A stretch of 64,000 bases of DNA from Chitinilyticum aquatile DSM 21506 (GTDB taxonomy: Bacteria > Pseudomonadota > Gammaproteobacteria > Burkholderiales > Chitinibacteraceae), in the NCBI RefSeq assembly GCF_000430805.1, contig NZ_AUMS01000016.1, positions 1 to 64,000 of the forward strand, in the 5' to 3' direction. Below are positions 45,578-54,704 of the stretch, in pieces (the stretch's first letter is position 1; each line of letters begins with the position of its first letter). The position numbers and the translations under genes were made by a program. A model generated the notes under the pieces. It saw only the letters and a list, made by a program, of their open reading frames with translations. It searched no databases and had not been told where the DNA came from.

Positions 45578-45609
45578 AACGACCGGATGCATTGCGGCAG
45601 TCCGGTCGT
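45578..45609 (-). terminator. ntrX terminator
   Basis: ACGACCGGA / TCCGGTCGT form a 9-bp stem with a 13-nt loop, and TTTTTC follows on the minus strand. It ends the ntrYX transcript before trkA. Confidence 0.8.
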
Positions 45610-45617
45610 GTTTGCAA

Positions 45618-45666
45618 GGGTATCTGCCTGAAGCCTAATTACTTGTTGGGTTTCGGGTTGATACCG
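45618..45666. repeat. 49-bp palindromic element, copy 9
   Basis: Arms GGGTAT / ATACCG are 49 bp end to end. The left spacer and core are CTGCCT-GAAGCC and the right core is GGTTTC, paired with G-T wobbles. It lies between the ntrX stop and its terminator. Confidence 0.75.
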
Positions 45667-45674
45667 GGGTGAGG

Positions 45675-46970
45675 TTATTCCTCGTCGTGAGTGCGATTCT
45701 TTTTCTGCATCTGAATGCCGAGCTGCTTGAGCTTGCGGTAGAGGTGCGTGCGCTCCAGACCGATCTTTTCAGCCACCCGGCTCATGTTGCCGCGTGCCAG
45801 CTCGATCTGGCGCTCCAGATAGAACTTTTCGAACTGGTCGCGCGCCTCGCGCAGAGGCAGATCCAGATCCAGCTGCGGCAGCGGCATGGTCGATGCGGCG
45901 GTCGGGCCGGATTCGCAGCCCTGGGTCGGGCCGATCTGCGCGAGCAGGCGGCTGGCCGGCAGCACGTCAATTTCCGGCGTGCGGCACGTTAGTGCCAGGC
46001 TTTTCACCACATTTGCTAGCTGGTCGAGGTTGCCGGGCCAGCTTTGCTGCGCCAGCAACTGCAGCGCAGCACGCGAGAAGTGGCGTTCGCCGCACTGGCT
46101 GGGCAGTTGCGCGAGCAGCTGGCTGGCGAGTTGCGGAATGTCTTCCGAGTGTTCGCGCAGCGCCGGAATGGGAACAATGATCTGGGTCAGTTGCCGCAGC
46201 AGTTCCGGGTCGAAGACCGGTACCAGCTGGTCGAGTGAGCGGCTGCTGACGCAGACCAGGCGGATTTTCTGCTTTTCCAGCTTGGGCAGCAGGCCCAGCA
46301 GGCTCTGCTGTGCCTTGCGTTCCAGCCAGGCAATGTCGCGCAGGAAGAGCGTGCCGCCGCTGGCGCGGTTGAGCAGGTCTTGTGGGGCGGAAGCCAGATC
46401 GTCATTGGCGTTGGGCGCAATGAAGGGGCCGCCGGGCGGGGTGAGATAACGTGCACACAGTTCATAGCCGGCGCCAGGCTCGCCGGTCAGCAGAATGGGC
46501 AGAGGCTGTTTCCCGACCTGATCGAGTGTCTCCTGCAGTGCGGCAATGGCAGCGCTGCTACCGAGACTCTGCAACCCCTGCATGGCTTTTGGGGGGGCGA
46601 CCTGCTGCGTCATGGCACGCTTGACCACCGCCAGCAGCTTTTGCAGCCCGATCGGTTTTTCGAGGAAATCGAGCGCGCCGATGCGGGTGGCTTCGACTGC
46701 CGTATCGATCGTGGCGTGGCCCGACATCATCACCACCGGCATGGTGAGCTGGCCGTTGCGCGACCACTCCTTCAGCAGGGTGACACCGTCGGTGTCCGGC
46801 ATCCAGATGTCCAGCAGCACCATTTTCGGGATGGCCTGATTGCGGTAGCGACGGGCTGCTTCGGCGTTTTCCGCCTCGGCAACACTGTAGCCTTCGTCCT
46901 GCAAGATTTCCGAGAGCAATTCCCGGATGCCGATTTCATCATCGACAATCAAAATATCCTGACTAGCCAC
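45675..46970 (-). CDS. ntrX: NtrX-like response regulator with degenerate AAA+ domain
   Basis: This 431-residue response regulator of the NtrY-NtrX pair has an intact receiver domain (D10/D11 acidic pocket, phospho-acceptor D54 in LLDIWMPD, K105) and a Fis-type helix-turn-helix at the C-terminus (NMSRVAEKIGLERTHLYRKL). The central domain is badly altered. Walker A reads GEPGAGYE with Tyr169 instead of Lys, the GAFTGA sigma54 loop is missing, and Walker B reads GGTLFLRD. It is unlikely to hydrolyse ATP or to activate sigma54 polymerase; it probably acts as a DNA-binding repressor or activator. It overlaps ntrY by 8 nt. Confidence 0.92.
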   Translation of the reverse strand: MASQDILIVDDEIGIRELLSEILQDEGYSVAEAENAEAARRYRNQAIPKMVLLDIWMPDTDGVTLLKEWSRNGQLTMPVVMMSGHATIDTAVEATRIGALDFLEKPIGLQKLLAVVKRAMTQQVAPPKAMQGLQSLGSSAAIAALQETLDQVGKQPLPILLTGEPGAGYELCARYLTPPGGPFIAPNANDDLASAPQDLLNRASGGTLFLRDIAWLERKAQQSLLGLLPKLEKQKIRLVCVSSRSLDQLVPVFDPELLRQLTQIIVPIPALREHSEDIPQLASQLLAQLPSQCGERHFSRAALQLLAQQSWPGNLDQLANVVKSLALTCRTPEIDVLPASRLLAQIGPTQGCESGPTAASTMPLPQLDLDLPLREARDQFEKFYLERQIELARGNMSRVAEKIGLERTHLYRKLKQLGIQMQKKNRTHDEE

Positions 46971-49095
46971 TTATTGCATCCTCCCACAGCGGCAGTTCAA
47001 TGCGCACAAACGCGCCTCCATCGGGCAGATTGCCCACCTGGATGCGTCCGTGATGTTCTTCAATGATTTTTTTCACGATGGCCAATCCCAGCCCGGTTCC
47101 TTTGGTTTTTGTTGTGACGTAGGGCTCGAAAACACGGGGCAGGAGCTCACTGGAGAAGCCCGGACCATTGTCTGAAATGTTAAAGCGCACCCATTTTTCG
47201 TCTTTTTCGCAACGAATGCAAACTTTTGGGTCAGGACTTTCCCGAATGGCATCCTGCGCGTTCTGCAGCAGGTTGTGGATGACCTGGCGCAAATGCGTTG
47301 CATCGCCCTTGACCATGAGCGGTGTCGTGGTGATCAGATGGCGCTCGATCGGTGCGGCTTCGTACAGCACCAGAATCTCGCGCAGCAGGGCCGCGAAGTC
47401 GAGCGGCTGGCGCTTGCCGGATGGTTTGCGGGCGTAATCGCGGAAGGCGTCGACCATCTGCTTGAGGGCGCCGACCTGCTTCACGATGGTCTGCGTATTG
47501 CGTGTAAGCAGCTCGGCCGCCTGCGGCTCGAGCTTGTCCGCGAGTTTGTGCTCCATGCGCTCGGCCGCGAGCTGGATCGGCGTGAGCGGGTTCTTGATTT
47601 CATGCGCCAGCCGGCGCGCCACCTCGCCCCAGGCTGCGTCGCGCTGGGCTGACAGCAGCTCGGTAATGTCGTCGAACACCACGACAAAGCCGCCCATGAT
47701 GTCGAAATCGTCGGGCATGCCGGACAGCCGCGTGCCATGGACCAGCATCACGCGCTTGTCCTCCGGCAGCTCAACCTGGCATTGCCAGTGATCTTCTTCC
47801 GACAGCACGCCGCGCAGTACTTCCGCGCAGAATTTCGCCAGCACCGGATAGGGCTCATGCCAGCGGCCCAGCGGCAGCTGGTCGACCTTGGCGGGGTCCA
47901 GCCCCAGAATGCGCAGTGCACTGAGATTGGTGGACTGCAGCAGGCAGTCTTCATCAAAGGACAGTACGCCGGCCGAAATCGACCCGAGGATGGCCTCGAC
48001 ATAGGCTTTGGCCGCTGCCTGTTCGGCCTGGTTCTGCTCGAGCTTGGCGCGCGTTTCGGACAGCTGGCGCGTCATGCGGTTGAACGAGTGCGTGAGAATG
48101 CCCAGCTCGTCCCGGCTGACGACTGGCTGCTGCTGGCTAAAGTCGCCCTGCGCCACGGCACGGGTACCGGCGGCCAGCAGCGACAGTGGCGCGGCCAGCT
48201 TGTCGGAAAGATAGAGCGCCAGCACCAGTGCGCCCAGCAGAGCGATCAGCAGCGCGATCGTCAGCGTCAGGCTGTAGATCATTTTCAGCCCCTGCCGCGA
48301 ATGCGAGAGCTGTTTGTATTCGCTGCGCACCTGCTCGACCAGTTCGGCATCCTGTGCCAGCTGCTGCGGTACGGGCTGGATCAGCTGCAGGAAGCGCTTC
48401 TTGTCGCTGAAGCCGCTGCCGGGTAGCGCCACCAGAACGCGCATATCCAGTACGCCACCAAGCCCTTCTTCCAGCCCGCTGAAGGGCTCATACGCGGCCT
48501 TGCGCAGCATCTTGCGATCAGGCTGCGGCGGAATCAGGCTGGCTTTCTCGTTGCCGATATGGGCACTGGCGTTGCCGTTTTCGTCAAACAGCGTGATTTC
48601 CTGTACGCCGGTGGTGTCGCGCAGCTGGGTCAGGCGCGTCAGCAGCGTGCTGCTCGGATTGTCATGGATGTCCCAGGCGATGACCTGGCCCTTGCGGACA
48701 AGCTCTCCCAGCTGGAAATCGATGGCGTTGTGCCCAAGGTTGAGGCCGCGATCCAGTGCATTGTCGACGCGCACGTCGAACCACGTTTCGATCGAGCGGT
48801 TCAGGAATTGCACTGACAGCGTGTAGACCAGTGCACCCGGCAAGATGGCGACCAGTGCGAACATCAGCACCAGCCGCAGCATCAGTCTCGAGCCGAAAAT
48901 CTTGCTGCGCACGCGCTGCAGCAGCCGGCGCAGGTGGCCGATGACCAGCGCGGCCATGCCGCCGAGCAGCAGCAGGTTGAGGATCAGGACGACGTCGTAG
49001 TATTCGGAAAAGGCCGAGGCGTTGCCGGCTGCTGTTGCCAGCAAAAACAGCAGTACGGCGCCAAGGCCGGCAAAAACGAGCAGCAGGCGCTTCAC
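46963..49095 (-). CDS. ntrY: NtrY-like sensor histidine kinase
   Basis: This 710-residue membrane kinase is the partner of NtrX. Membrane helices lie at about 3-20, 33-53, 80-105 and 280-305. They are followed by HAMP (KLAAPLSLLAAG), PAS (AILGSISAGVLSFDE), the phosphoacceptor RRLAHEIKNPLTPIQL, and the ATPase with N-box NLLQNAQDAI and GTGLGLAIV. The GTG at 49095 was chosen: GGAGG lies 6 nt upstream, and it overlaps the stop of the DUF4390 gene (GTGA). In relatives it controls respiratory and nitrogen genes; the signal here is unknown. Confidence 0.93.
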   Translation of the reverse strand: MKRLLLVFAGLGAVLLFLLATAAGNASAFSEYYDVVLILNLLLLGGMAALVIGHLRRLLQRVRSKIFGSRLMLRLVLMFALVAILPGALVYTLSVQFLNRSIETWFDVRVDNALDRGLNLGHNAIDFQLGELVRKGQVIAWDIHDNPSSTLLTRLTQLRDTTGVQEITLFDENGNASAHIGNEKASLIPPQPDRKMLRKAAYEPFSGLEEGLGGVLDMRVLVALPGSGFSDKKRFLQLIQPVPQQLAQDAELVEQVRSEYKQLSHSRQGLKMIYSLTLTIALLIALLGALVLALYLSDKLAAPLSLLAAGTRAVAQGDFSQQQPVVSRDELGILTHSFNRMTRQLSETRAKLEQNQAEQAAAKAYVEAILGSISAGVLSFDEDCLLQSTNLSALRILGLDPAKVDQLPLGRWHEPYPVLAKFCAEVLRGVLSEEDHWQCQVELPEDKRVMLVHGTRLSGMPDDFDIMGGFVVVFDDITELLSAQRDAAWGEVARRLAHEIKNPLTPIQLAAERMEHKLADKLEPQAAELLTRNTQTIVKQVGALKQMVDAFRDYARKPSGKRQPLDFAALLREILVLYEAAPIERHLITTTPLMVKGDATHLRQVIHNLLQNAQDAIRESPDPKVCIRCEKDEKWVRFNISDNGPGFSSELLPRVFEPYVTTKTKGTGLGLAIVKKIIEEHHGRIQVGNLPDGGAFVRIELPLWEDAISG

Positions 49096-49706
49096 GGGTT
49101 GCCTCCGCTGGCGGCAATGACCTGCAGATCCTGCCAGTCCGAATCGATGCGCCATTCGCTGTTGCCCAGCGCATTGATCTGCAGGGGCTTGGGCAGCAGG
49201 TCGAAATCGAGGATCAGCCTTATCTTGCCGGCAAAGTTCTCCGGTTCGTCACCGACCGAGGTGTCTTTCAGGACGATCCAGCCGCCGATGGTCGCAATAG
49301 CCTGGATGGCTTCTTCGAGACTGGCGAAATTGCGCGCGATGCCATTGCTGGAAACGCGGTATTGCCGCGTCAGCGGATGGTAGCTGAGGCGGTAGGTATT
49401 GGTGGCAATGGCGCCAAAGCCGCTTTTCACCTGCTGGTACCAGGCCTGCATGCGCGGCTTCTTGAGCTGGAACTGGTAGGTGAAGGGCAGCGTGGTGCCA
49501 TTCTGCAGGGCCAGTTCAGCGGCGGGAGGGAGGGTGATGCTGAAGCGGGCACTGACTTCGACCTGGCTGTTGCCGAGGCGGGCTTCCGCCTTCAGCGGCG
49601 AAATTTCGGCCGCACAGGTCAGAACGCTCAGCAACAGCAGGGCGTGCGCCAGCAGCAGGCTAAGCCCGCGGGGTTTCCTTGCAGAAAAGCGCGTAATAAA
49701 ACCCAT
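49092..49706 (-). CDS. DUF4390 secreted protein
   Basis: This protein of about 204 residues has an N-terminal signal peptide (LSLLLAHALLLLSVLTCAA) and one DUF4390 domain, recognised by the position between rsmB and ntrY and by the pattern EVSARFSITLPPAAELALQNGTTLPF. Function is unknown; it is predicted periplasmic. The start is nested in the 3' end of rsmB (overlap 47 nt). ATGs at 49709 and 49706 lie just after GGAG, and 49706 has the better spacing. It is coupled to ntrY by GTGA. Confidence 0.82.
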   Translation of the reverse strand: MGFITRFSARKPRGLSLLLAHALLLLSVLTCAAEISPLKAEARLGNSQVEVSARFSITLPPAAELALQNGTTLPFTYQFQLKKPRMQAWYQQVKSGFGAIATNTYRLSYHPLTRQYRVSSNGIARNFASLEEAIQAIATIGGWIVLKDTSVGDEPENFAGKIRLILDFDLLPKPLQINALGNSEWRIDSDWQDLQVIAASGGNP

Positions 49707-50943
49707 CATGCTCCGGGGTCGGCAGTAACTGGCCGGTGGCGGGCAGGAAATCGGGCAGCGCAAGGCGGCGTGCGTCAGGGTGACGGGCGGCAAACGCGCT
49801 GGCCGAATCGGCATTTTCCACCGGGAAAACGGAGCACGTAGCGTACAGCAGTTTGCCGCCTTCAGCCAGCAAGGGCCAGAGCGCATCGAGCATCTGTGCT
49901 TGCTGTACCGCAAATTTGCGGAAATCCTCCGGCCGGCGCAGCCATTTGATGTCCGGATGGCGGCGGGTTACGCCGGAAGCCGAGCAGGGTACGTCAGCCA
50001 GGATGCGGTCAAAGGGCTGGCCATCCCACCAGTCAGCGGGGCGGCTGGCATCGCCACACTGCAGCGTGGCGTCAAAGTGCAGGCGTTGCAGATTGTCCGC
50101 CACGCGCTGCAGGCGCTCAGAACTGCTGTCGATGGCGGTGAGGCGCACGTCTGCCAGCTCCAGAATGTGGCCGGTCTTGCCGCCGGGGGCGGCGCAGGCG
50201 TCGAGTACGCGCTGGCCATCGCTCACGTCGAGCAGAGCGGCTGCCAGCTGGGCACCGTAATCCTGTACGGACACCCAGCCCTCGCTGAAGTGCGGCAGCT
50301 GGTCGACGCCGGTTGGCTTGTCGAGCTGCAGAGCGTGCCGGCCCAGCGGCCGCGCGGCAATGCCCGCTTCCGCCAGTAGTGCCAGATAGGCTTCGGGAGT
50401 GCTGTGGCGACGGTTCACGCGCAGCGTCATTGGCGGGTGCTGGTTGTTGGCGGTCAGCACGGCTTCCCAGTCCTGCGGGTAGGCTGTGCGCATGGTGGTC
50501 TGCCACCAGGCCGGGTGATTCCAGCGCGCCAGTGGCACCTGGCGTGCTTCAGCCAGCAGGGTGTCCTGCTGGCGCAGAAAGTTGCGCAGCACGGCGTTGA
50601 CCAGTCCCTTGGCTTGCCCCTTGCCCGTTTTTCCTGCGACCTGCACGGCATGATCGACGATGGCGTAGCTGGCGGCACGGGCGCTGCCCAGCTGCTGCAG
50701 GGCGATCAGCAGCAGCGATTCGATGGCGGCTTCTTTCAGTGGCGCCTTCAGCAGTTTGCCCAGTACGGTCTGCCACAGGCCCAGTTCCCGCAGCGTACCG
50801 TAACACGCATCCTGAATCGCGCCGCGCTGTTGTGGCGTCAGCTGCGGGTTGCGCCGCCATGCCAGTTGCAGTGCTTCGGTGAGGTTCTGTCCGTCCAGTA
50901 CGGCACTGAGTGTCTGGCTGGCTAGTTTTTGGGTGAGAAACAT
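49660..50943 (-). CDS. rsmB: 16S rRNA (cytosine(967)-C(5))-methyltransferase RsmB
   Basis: This 427-residue SAM enzyme has an N-terminal NusB-like RNA-binding domain (to about 150) and a Rossmann methyltransferase with DACAAPGGKTGHIL, the catalytic-cysteine motif DVPCSASGV, and the second cysteine in LLYATCSVF. The ATG at 50943 was chosen for AAGGAA upstream; a longer frame enters a repeat element. It modifies C967 of 16S rRNA. It is upstream of DUF4390-ntrYX in one leftward row. Confidence 0.95.
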   Translation of the reverse strand: MFLTQKLASQTLSAVLDGQNLTEALQLAWRRNPQLTPQQRGAIQDACYGTLRELGLWQTVLGKLLKAPLKEAAIESLLLIALQQLGSARAASYAIVDHAVQVAGKTGKGQAKGLVNAVLRNFLRQQDTLLAEARQVPLARWNHPAWWQTTMRTAYPQDWEAVLTANNQHPPMTLRVNRRHSTPEAYLALLAEAGIAARPLGRHALQLDKPTGVDQLPHFSEGWVSVQDYGAQLAAALLDVSDGQRVLDACAAPGGKTGHILELADVRLTAIDSSSERLQRVADNLQRLHFDATLQCGDASRPADWWDGQPFDRILADVPCSASGVTRRHPDIKWLRRPEDFRKFAVQQAQMLDALWPLLAEGGKLLYATCSVFPVENADSASAFAARHPDARRLALPDFLPATGQLLPTPEHDGFYYALFCKETPRA

Positions 50944-50952
50944 GGTTCCTTT

Positions 50953-51001
50953 GGGTATTTGCCTGTAGCCATTTGAATTCAATGGCTGCAGGCAAACACA
51001 T
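50953..51001. repeat. 49-bp palindromic element, copy 10
   Basis: Arm GGGTAT is clear, and the right arm is degenerate (ACACAT). The stem is nearly perfect: TTGCCT / AGGCAA spacers and GTAGCC / GGCTGC cores, closed by ATTTGAATTCAAT, itself palindromic. It lies between htpX and rsmB and creates a false upstream in-frame ATG for rsmB. Confidence 0.85.
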
Positions 51002-51008
51002 TGGTGGG

Positions 51009-51860
51009 TTATCTGGTACTACCCAGTGCGCGCAGACGGGCGATGCGTTCTTCCGTGCGCGGGTGGGTGCGGAACAGGTCCATGAGGCCGCCGCGTCCGG
51101 CCAGCGGATTCATGATCATCATCTGCGCGGTTTCCGGGTGCGCTTCGGCGGTATGCAGCGGAATGCCGCGGGCGTACGCGTCGATTTTCGCCAGTGCATC
51201 GGCCAGTGCGTGCGGATCGCCGCTGATGCGCGCGCCGCCGGCATCGGCTTCGAATTCGCGAGCGCGTGAAATGGCCATCTGGATCAGGCTGGCAGCAAGC
51301 GGCGCCAGCAGGGCAACGGCAATGCCGGCAATCGGGTTGGCTGGCTGGCCGTTTTCGTCGCGGCCGCCGAAGAACATGGCGAAATTGGCGAGCGCGGAAA
51401 TGGCACCGGCCATGGTCGCCGAAATGGTGGAAATCAGGATGTCGCGGTGCTGTACGTGCGCAAGCTCATGCGCCATCACGCCGCGGATTTCACGCGGGGT
51501 GAGCATGCGCAGGATGCCGGTGGTGGCGGCAACTGCCGCGTTTTCCGGATTGCGGCCGGTGGCAAAGGCGTTCGGCTGGGCTTCGTCGATGATGTAGACC
51601 TTGGGCATCGGCAGGCCGGCCTTCTGCGCCAGTTCGGCTACCATGCCGTAGAACTCGGGCGCGCTGTAGGCGTCGACCTGGCGCGCGTTATACATGCGCA
51701 GCACCATCTTGTCCGAATTCCAGTAGGCGAACAGATTCATGCCGCCGGCAAACAGCAGGGCCAGCAGCATGCCCGCCTGCCCGCCGACCATGCCGCCGAT
51801 GGCGACAAAGAGTGCGGTGATGGCGGCCATGAGTATGGCGGTCTTGAACATGTTGAACAT
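51009..51860 (-). CDS. htpX: Membrane metalloprotease HtpX
   Basis: This 283-residue inner-membrane zinc endopeptidase helps clear misfolded membrane proteins. It has membrane helices at about 7-24, 27-46, 143-163 and 178-198. The zinc motif HELAH is at 131-135, with the distal ligand glutamate in AREFEAD near 210. Length and layout match E. coli HtpX. Heat-stress control is known for the family but not visible here. Confidence 0.95.
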   Translation of the reverse strand: MFNMFKTAILMAAITALFVAIGGMVGGQAGMLLALLFAGGMNLFAYWNSDKMVLRMYNARQVDAYSAPEFYGMVAELAQKAGLPMPKVYIIDEAQPNAFATGRNPENAAVAATTGILRMLTPREIRGVMAHELAHVQHRDILISTISATMAGAISALANFAMFFGGRDENGQPANPIAGIAVALLAPLAASLIQMAISRAREFEADAGGARISGDPHALADALAKIDAYARGIPLHTAEAHPETAQMMIMNPLAGRGGLMDLFRTHPRTEERIARLRALGSTR

Positions 51861-51946
51861 CGTCGTCTCCTGCGTGGCTAAAGCGTCAGGAATTAGATGG
51901 ATGCCGTGCCGGAAAGATTCAATCGCTGGTCTGCCGGATGGTGAAA

Positions 51947-52873
51947 TTACCCAAAGCGCATGCCGCTGGCGAGCGGGATGCCGGCCTGGAACGACGCGGC
52001 ATCGAGCCGCTTGCTGCCGGCTCGCTGCAGTTCGGTGATGCGCAGTGCGCCTTCGCCGCAGGCCACGACAATGCCGCCCTTGCCAGCCGCCAGAATCTGC
52101 CCCGGTGCGCCACTGCCTGCGCAGATTTCCGCCTGCCAGATCTTGATGGCGGTGCCGTCAAGAGTGGTCTGCGCCGATGGGAAGGGATTGAAGGCACGGA
52201 TCATGCGGTCAAGCTCTGTGGCGCTCCTGGCCCAGGTTATCTGCGCTTCTTCCTTGCGCAGCTTTTCGGCATAAGTAACACCGTCTTCTGGCTGCCGGGT
52301 CCGCCTGGCCTGCAGTGCGGCGAGGTCGGCCAGTGCGCCCACAATGGCTTCGGCGCCTTGCTCGGCCAGTTTGTCGTGCAGGGTGGTGGCGTTGTCTGTC
52401 GCGGCGATCGGCGTGATGTGGCGTGAGAGCATGTCGCCCGTGTCGAGTCCGGCGTCCATCTGCATGATGGTGATGCCGGTTTCCGTGTCGCCCGCCAGGA
52501 TGGCGCGCTGGATTGGCGCCGCGCCGCGCCAGCGCGGCAGCAGCGAGGCGTGGATGTTGAGGCAGCCCAGTCTCGGCAGGTCAAGTACGGCCTGCGGCAG
52601 GATGATGCCGTAGGCGGCGACGACCATGACGTCGCAGTCTGTCAGCGCTGCCAGTGGTGCCTGCTGTTCAGCGGTGCGCAGTTTTTCCGGCTGGTAGACC
52701 GCAAGGCCGAGTTGCTCTGCCAGCACCTTGACCGGTGACGGAGTCAGCTTCATGCCGCGGCCAGCCGGGCGGTCGGGCTGGGTCAGCACTAGTGAGATGG
52801 TGTGGCCTGCGGCATGGATGGCAGCCAGTGCGCTGGCAGCGAAGTCCGGCGTACCGGCAAAAACGACGTTCAT
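51947..52873 (-). CDS. fmt: Methionyl-tRNA formyltransferase
   Basis: This 308-residue enzyme formylates the initiator Met-tRNA with 10-formyl-tetrahydrofolate. It shows the early [10 protein letters not shown], the catalytic triad region with N/H/D around [19 protein letters not shown] and [17 protein letters not shown], and a C-terminal tRNA-binding domain. It is downstream of def in the usual def-fmt order, here separated by a repeat element, and then htpX follows. Confidence 0.97.
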   Translation of the reverse strand: MNVVFAGTPDFAASALAAIHAAGHTISLVLTQPDRPAGRGMKLTPSPVKVLAEQLGLAVYQPEKLRTAEQQAPLAALTDCDVMVVAAYGIILPQAVLDLPRLGCLNIHASLLPRWRGAAPIQRAILAGDTETGITIMQMDAGLDTGDMLSRHITPIAATDNATTLHDKLAEQGAEAIVGALADLAALQARRTRQPEDGVTYAEKLRKEEAQITWARSATELDRMIRAFNPFPSAQTTLDGTAIKIWQAEICAGSGAPGQILAAGKGGIVVACGEGALRITELQRAGSKRLDAASFQAGIPLASGMRFG

Positions 52874-52908
52874 GATCGGGCGATCCTGCTGGATGCGAGT
52901 GTTGTACG

Positions 52909-52957
52909 GGGTATCGGGCTGCAGCCCTTTTGCTGCAAGGTCTGTGGCCGGATGGGT
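52909..52957. repeat. 49-bp palindromic element, copy 11
   Basis: Left arm GGGTAT and core GCAGCC match; the right side (GTCTGT, arm ATGGGT) is degenerate. It sits in the def-fmt spacer, another operon-internal position. Confidence 0.55.
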
Positions 52958-52979
52958 GGCATTGCTGCCGCTGCCGGCA

Positions 52980-53483
52980 TTACATCGTCTTGCGCTGGTT
53001 CTTCTTCAGCTTCTGGACGATACGGTTGAGCTTCAGGCGCGAGAGCTTTTCCACGAAGACCTTGCCGTCGAGGTGGTCGATTTCATGCTGGATGCAGATA
53101 GCCAGAAGGCCGTCGGCCGCAAGTTCGTAAGGCTTGCCGTGGCGGTCGAGTGCTCGGATCTTGACGTGCTCGGCACGCTCGACTTCTTCATAGATGCCGG
53201 GAACCGACAGGCAGCCTTCTTCGTAAGTCGTGATGCCGTCTTTTTCAATGAACTCCGGATTGATGACCACCAGCAGCTGATCCTTGGTTTCCGAAATATC
53301 GATGACAACCAGGCGGCGGTGTACATTGACCTGCGTGGCAGCAAGGCCGATGCCCGGTGCGGCATACATGGTCTCGGCCATGTCGTCGATCAGTTGCTGC
53401 AAGGCGTCATCGAAAACCTCGACCGGCTTGGCAACGGTATGCAGGCGTTCGTCCGGGTAGTGCAAAATGTTCAAAATGGCCAT
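52980..53483 (-). CDS. def: Peptide deformylase
   Basis: This 167-residue metallo-hydrolase removes the formyl group from nascent proteins. All three motifs are intact: [17 protein letters not shown] (metal-ligand Cys) and HEIDHLDG (two His ligands and catalytic Glu). The ATG at 53483 has only a weak AAGAA upstream. It begins the leftward def-fmt row and is divergent from the LysM gene. Confidence 0.97.
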   Translation of the reverse strand: MAILNILHYPDERLHTVAKPVEVFDDALQQLIDDMAETMYAAPGIGLAATQVNVHRRLVVIDISETKDQLLVVINPEFIEKDGITTYEEGCLSVPGIYEEVERAEHVKIRALDRHGKPYELAADGLLAICIQHEIDHLDGKVFVEKLSRLKLNRIVQKLKKNQRKTM

Positions 53484-53555
53484 ATTTTCTTGCGGGCTAA
53501 AAAGTTTGTATGCAGAATCAGGAAATCTGGTCTTTCTGTCTAGTTACCCGGTAAT

Positions 53556-53604
53556 GGGTATTGGCAGCAAGGCTATCGCAATTGTTGCCGGCGTGGTCTA
53601 CCTT
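53556..53604. repeat. Weak candidate copy of the 49-bp element
   Basis: GGGTAT is followed by GGCAGC / GTTGCC inverted cores and ends near CTACCT, about 48 bp on. The match is poor. It lies in the divergent def / LysM spacer, where promoters for both must also sit. Confidence 0.3.
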
Positions 53605-53648
53605 GTGAAGGGTATTGATGACAACTGGCAGGGAATGGGCATATCAGC

Positions 53649-54701
53649 ATGCGTAAATTGATTATATCGCTTCTTTTGTCGCTTGGTTCTGCCGGTGTGG
53701 CAAGTGCCGATACCTTGCAGCTGGCTAAAGATGCGCCGGAGCGTTATGTGGTCGTCAAGGGCGATACGCTCTGGGACATTTCGGGCAAGTTTCTGAAGCA
53801 GCCCTGGCGCTGGCCGGAAATCTGGCAGATGAACAAGGCCGAAATCAAGAATCCGCACTGGATTTATCCTGGTGACGTCATCCTGCTGGCCCAGTGCGAT
53901 GGCAAGCCCTGCCTGCGCCTGCTGAAAAACCAGAAAGCCTCCGGAACCGAAAAACTGTCGCCCAGGGCACGTGTCGAGCAACTGCAGGGTACTGCGATCA
54001 CGAGTATTCCCGCTGCGGCCATTGACCCCTTCCTTGACAAGCCGCTGGTCATGGCCGAAGCCGATTATCTCGCCGCGCCGCGTGTCGGCGCTGGGCCGGA
54101 CAATCGCGTGGTGTTCGGTCAGGGGGATACTATTTATGCGGTTGACATGAATGGCCAGCCGGGTGAAATCTGGCAGATTTTCATCAATCGAGCCTCTGTA
54201 CTGGATCCGGACAAGAAGGAAGTGAAGATTGGTCTGGAGCTGGCCTATCTGGGTGACGCTGTCGTTACCCAGTCCGGAGAAGTAGCAACCCTGCGGGTGA
54301 GTCGCTCGGTGCGTGAAATTCCGATTGGTGCCCGTCTGGTCAAGGCCCCGGAAAAACCTTTCGTCAATTACGTGCCCCATCTCCCTGAACTTCCGATCGA
54401 TGCCAAGGTGCTTTCCTCTTATGGTGGCGAGCGCTATGTCGGCTCGCTCTCTACCGTGGTGCTGAATCGCGGCGCCAATGACGGCGTTGATGTAGGTACG
54501 GTATTGTTTGCCTACAAGCCGGGCAAGAAAATCAAGAAGGAAAAGGATGACGAGGCGGAACGCATCACGCCCCCGCTGCGCAATGGCAGCGTATTCGTCT
54601 ACCGCGTATTCCCGACGCTCTCTTACGGGCTGGTGCTTGATAGCACGGATGCCGTGACTTACGGCGACGCAGTGAAGGGCCAACCGGCAGGCGCTGAATA
54701 A
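53649..54701 (+). CDS. LysM-domain secreted protein
   Basis: This 350-residue protein has a signal peptide (MRKLIISLLLSLGSAGVASA) and an N-terminal LysM fold beginning YVVVKGDTLWDISGKFL, then WRWPEIWQMNKAEIKNPHWIYPGDV. LysM binds peptidoglycan. The remaining 270 residues are unassigned, with beta-rich repeats (VVFGQGDTIYAVD, GVDVGTVLFAY). It is always placed before dprA in this group of bacteria. Function is probably in the cell envelope. Only 3 nt separate it from dprA. Confidence 0.9.
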   Translation: MRKLIISLLLSLGSAGVASADTLQLAKDAPERYVVVKGDTLWDISGKFLKQPWRWPEIWQMNKAEIKNPHWIYPGDVILLAQCDGKPCLRLLKNQKASGTEKLSPRARVEQLQGTAITSIPAAAIDPFLDKPLVMAEADYLAAPRVGAGPDNRVVFGQGDTIYAVDMNGQPGEIWQIFINRASVLDPDKKEVKIGLELAYLGDAVVTQSGEVATLRVSRSVREIPIGARLVKAPEKPFVNYVPHLPELPIDAKVLSSYGGERYVGSLSTVVLNRGANDGVDVGTVLFAYKPGKKIKKEKDDEAERITPPLRNGSVFVYRVFPTLSYGLVLDSTDAVTYGDAVKGQPAGAE

Positions 54702-54704
54702 ACC

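Noticed and set aside
50944-50982. Upstream extension of rsmB
   Set aside because: The added residues come from a 49-bp repeat element; the ATG at 50943 has AAGGAA and the family N-terminus.
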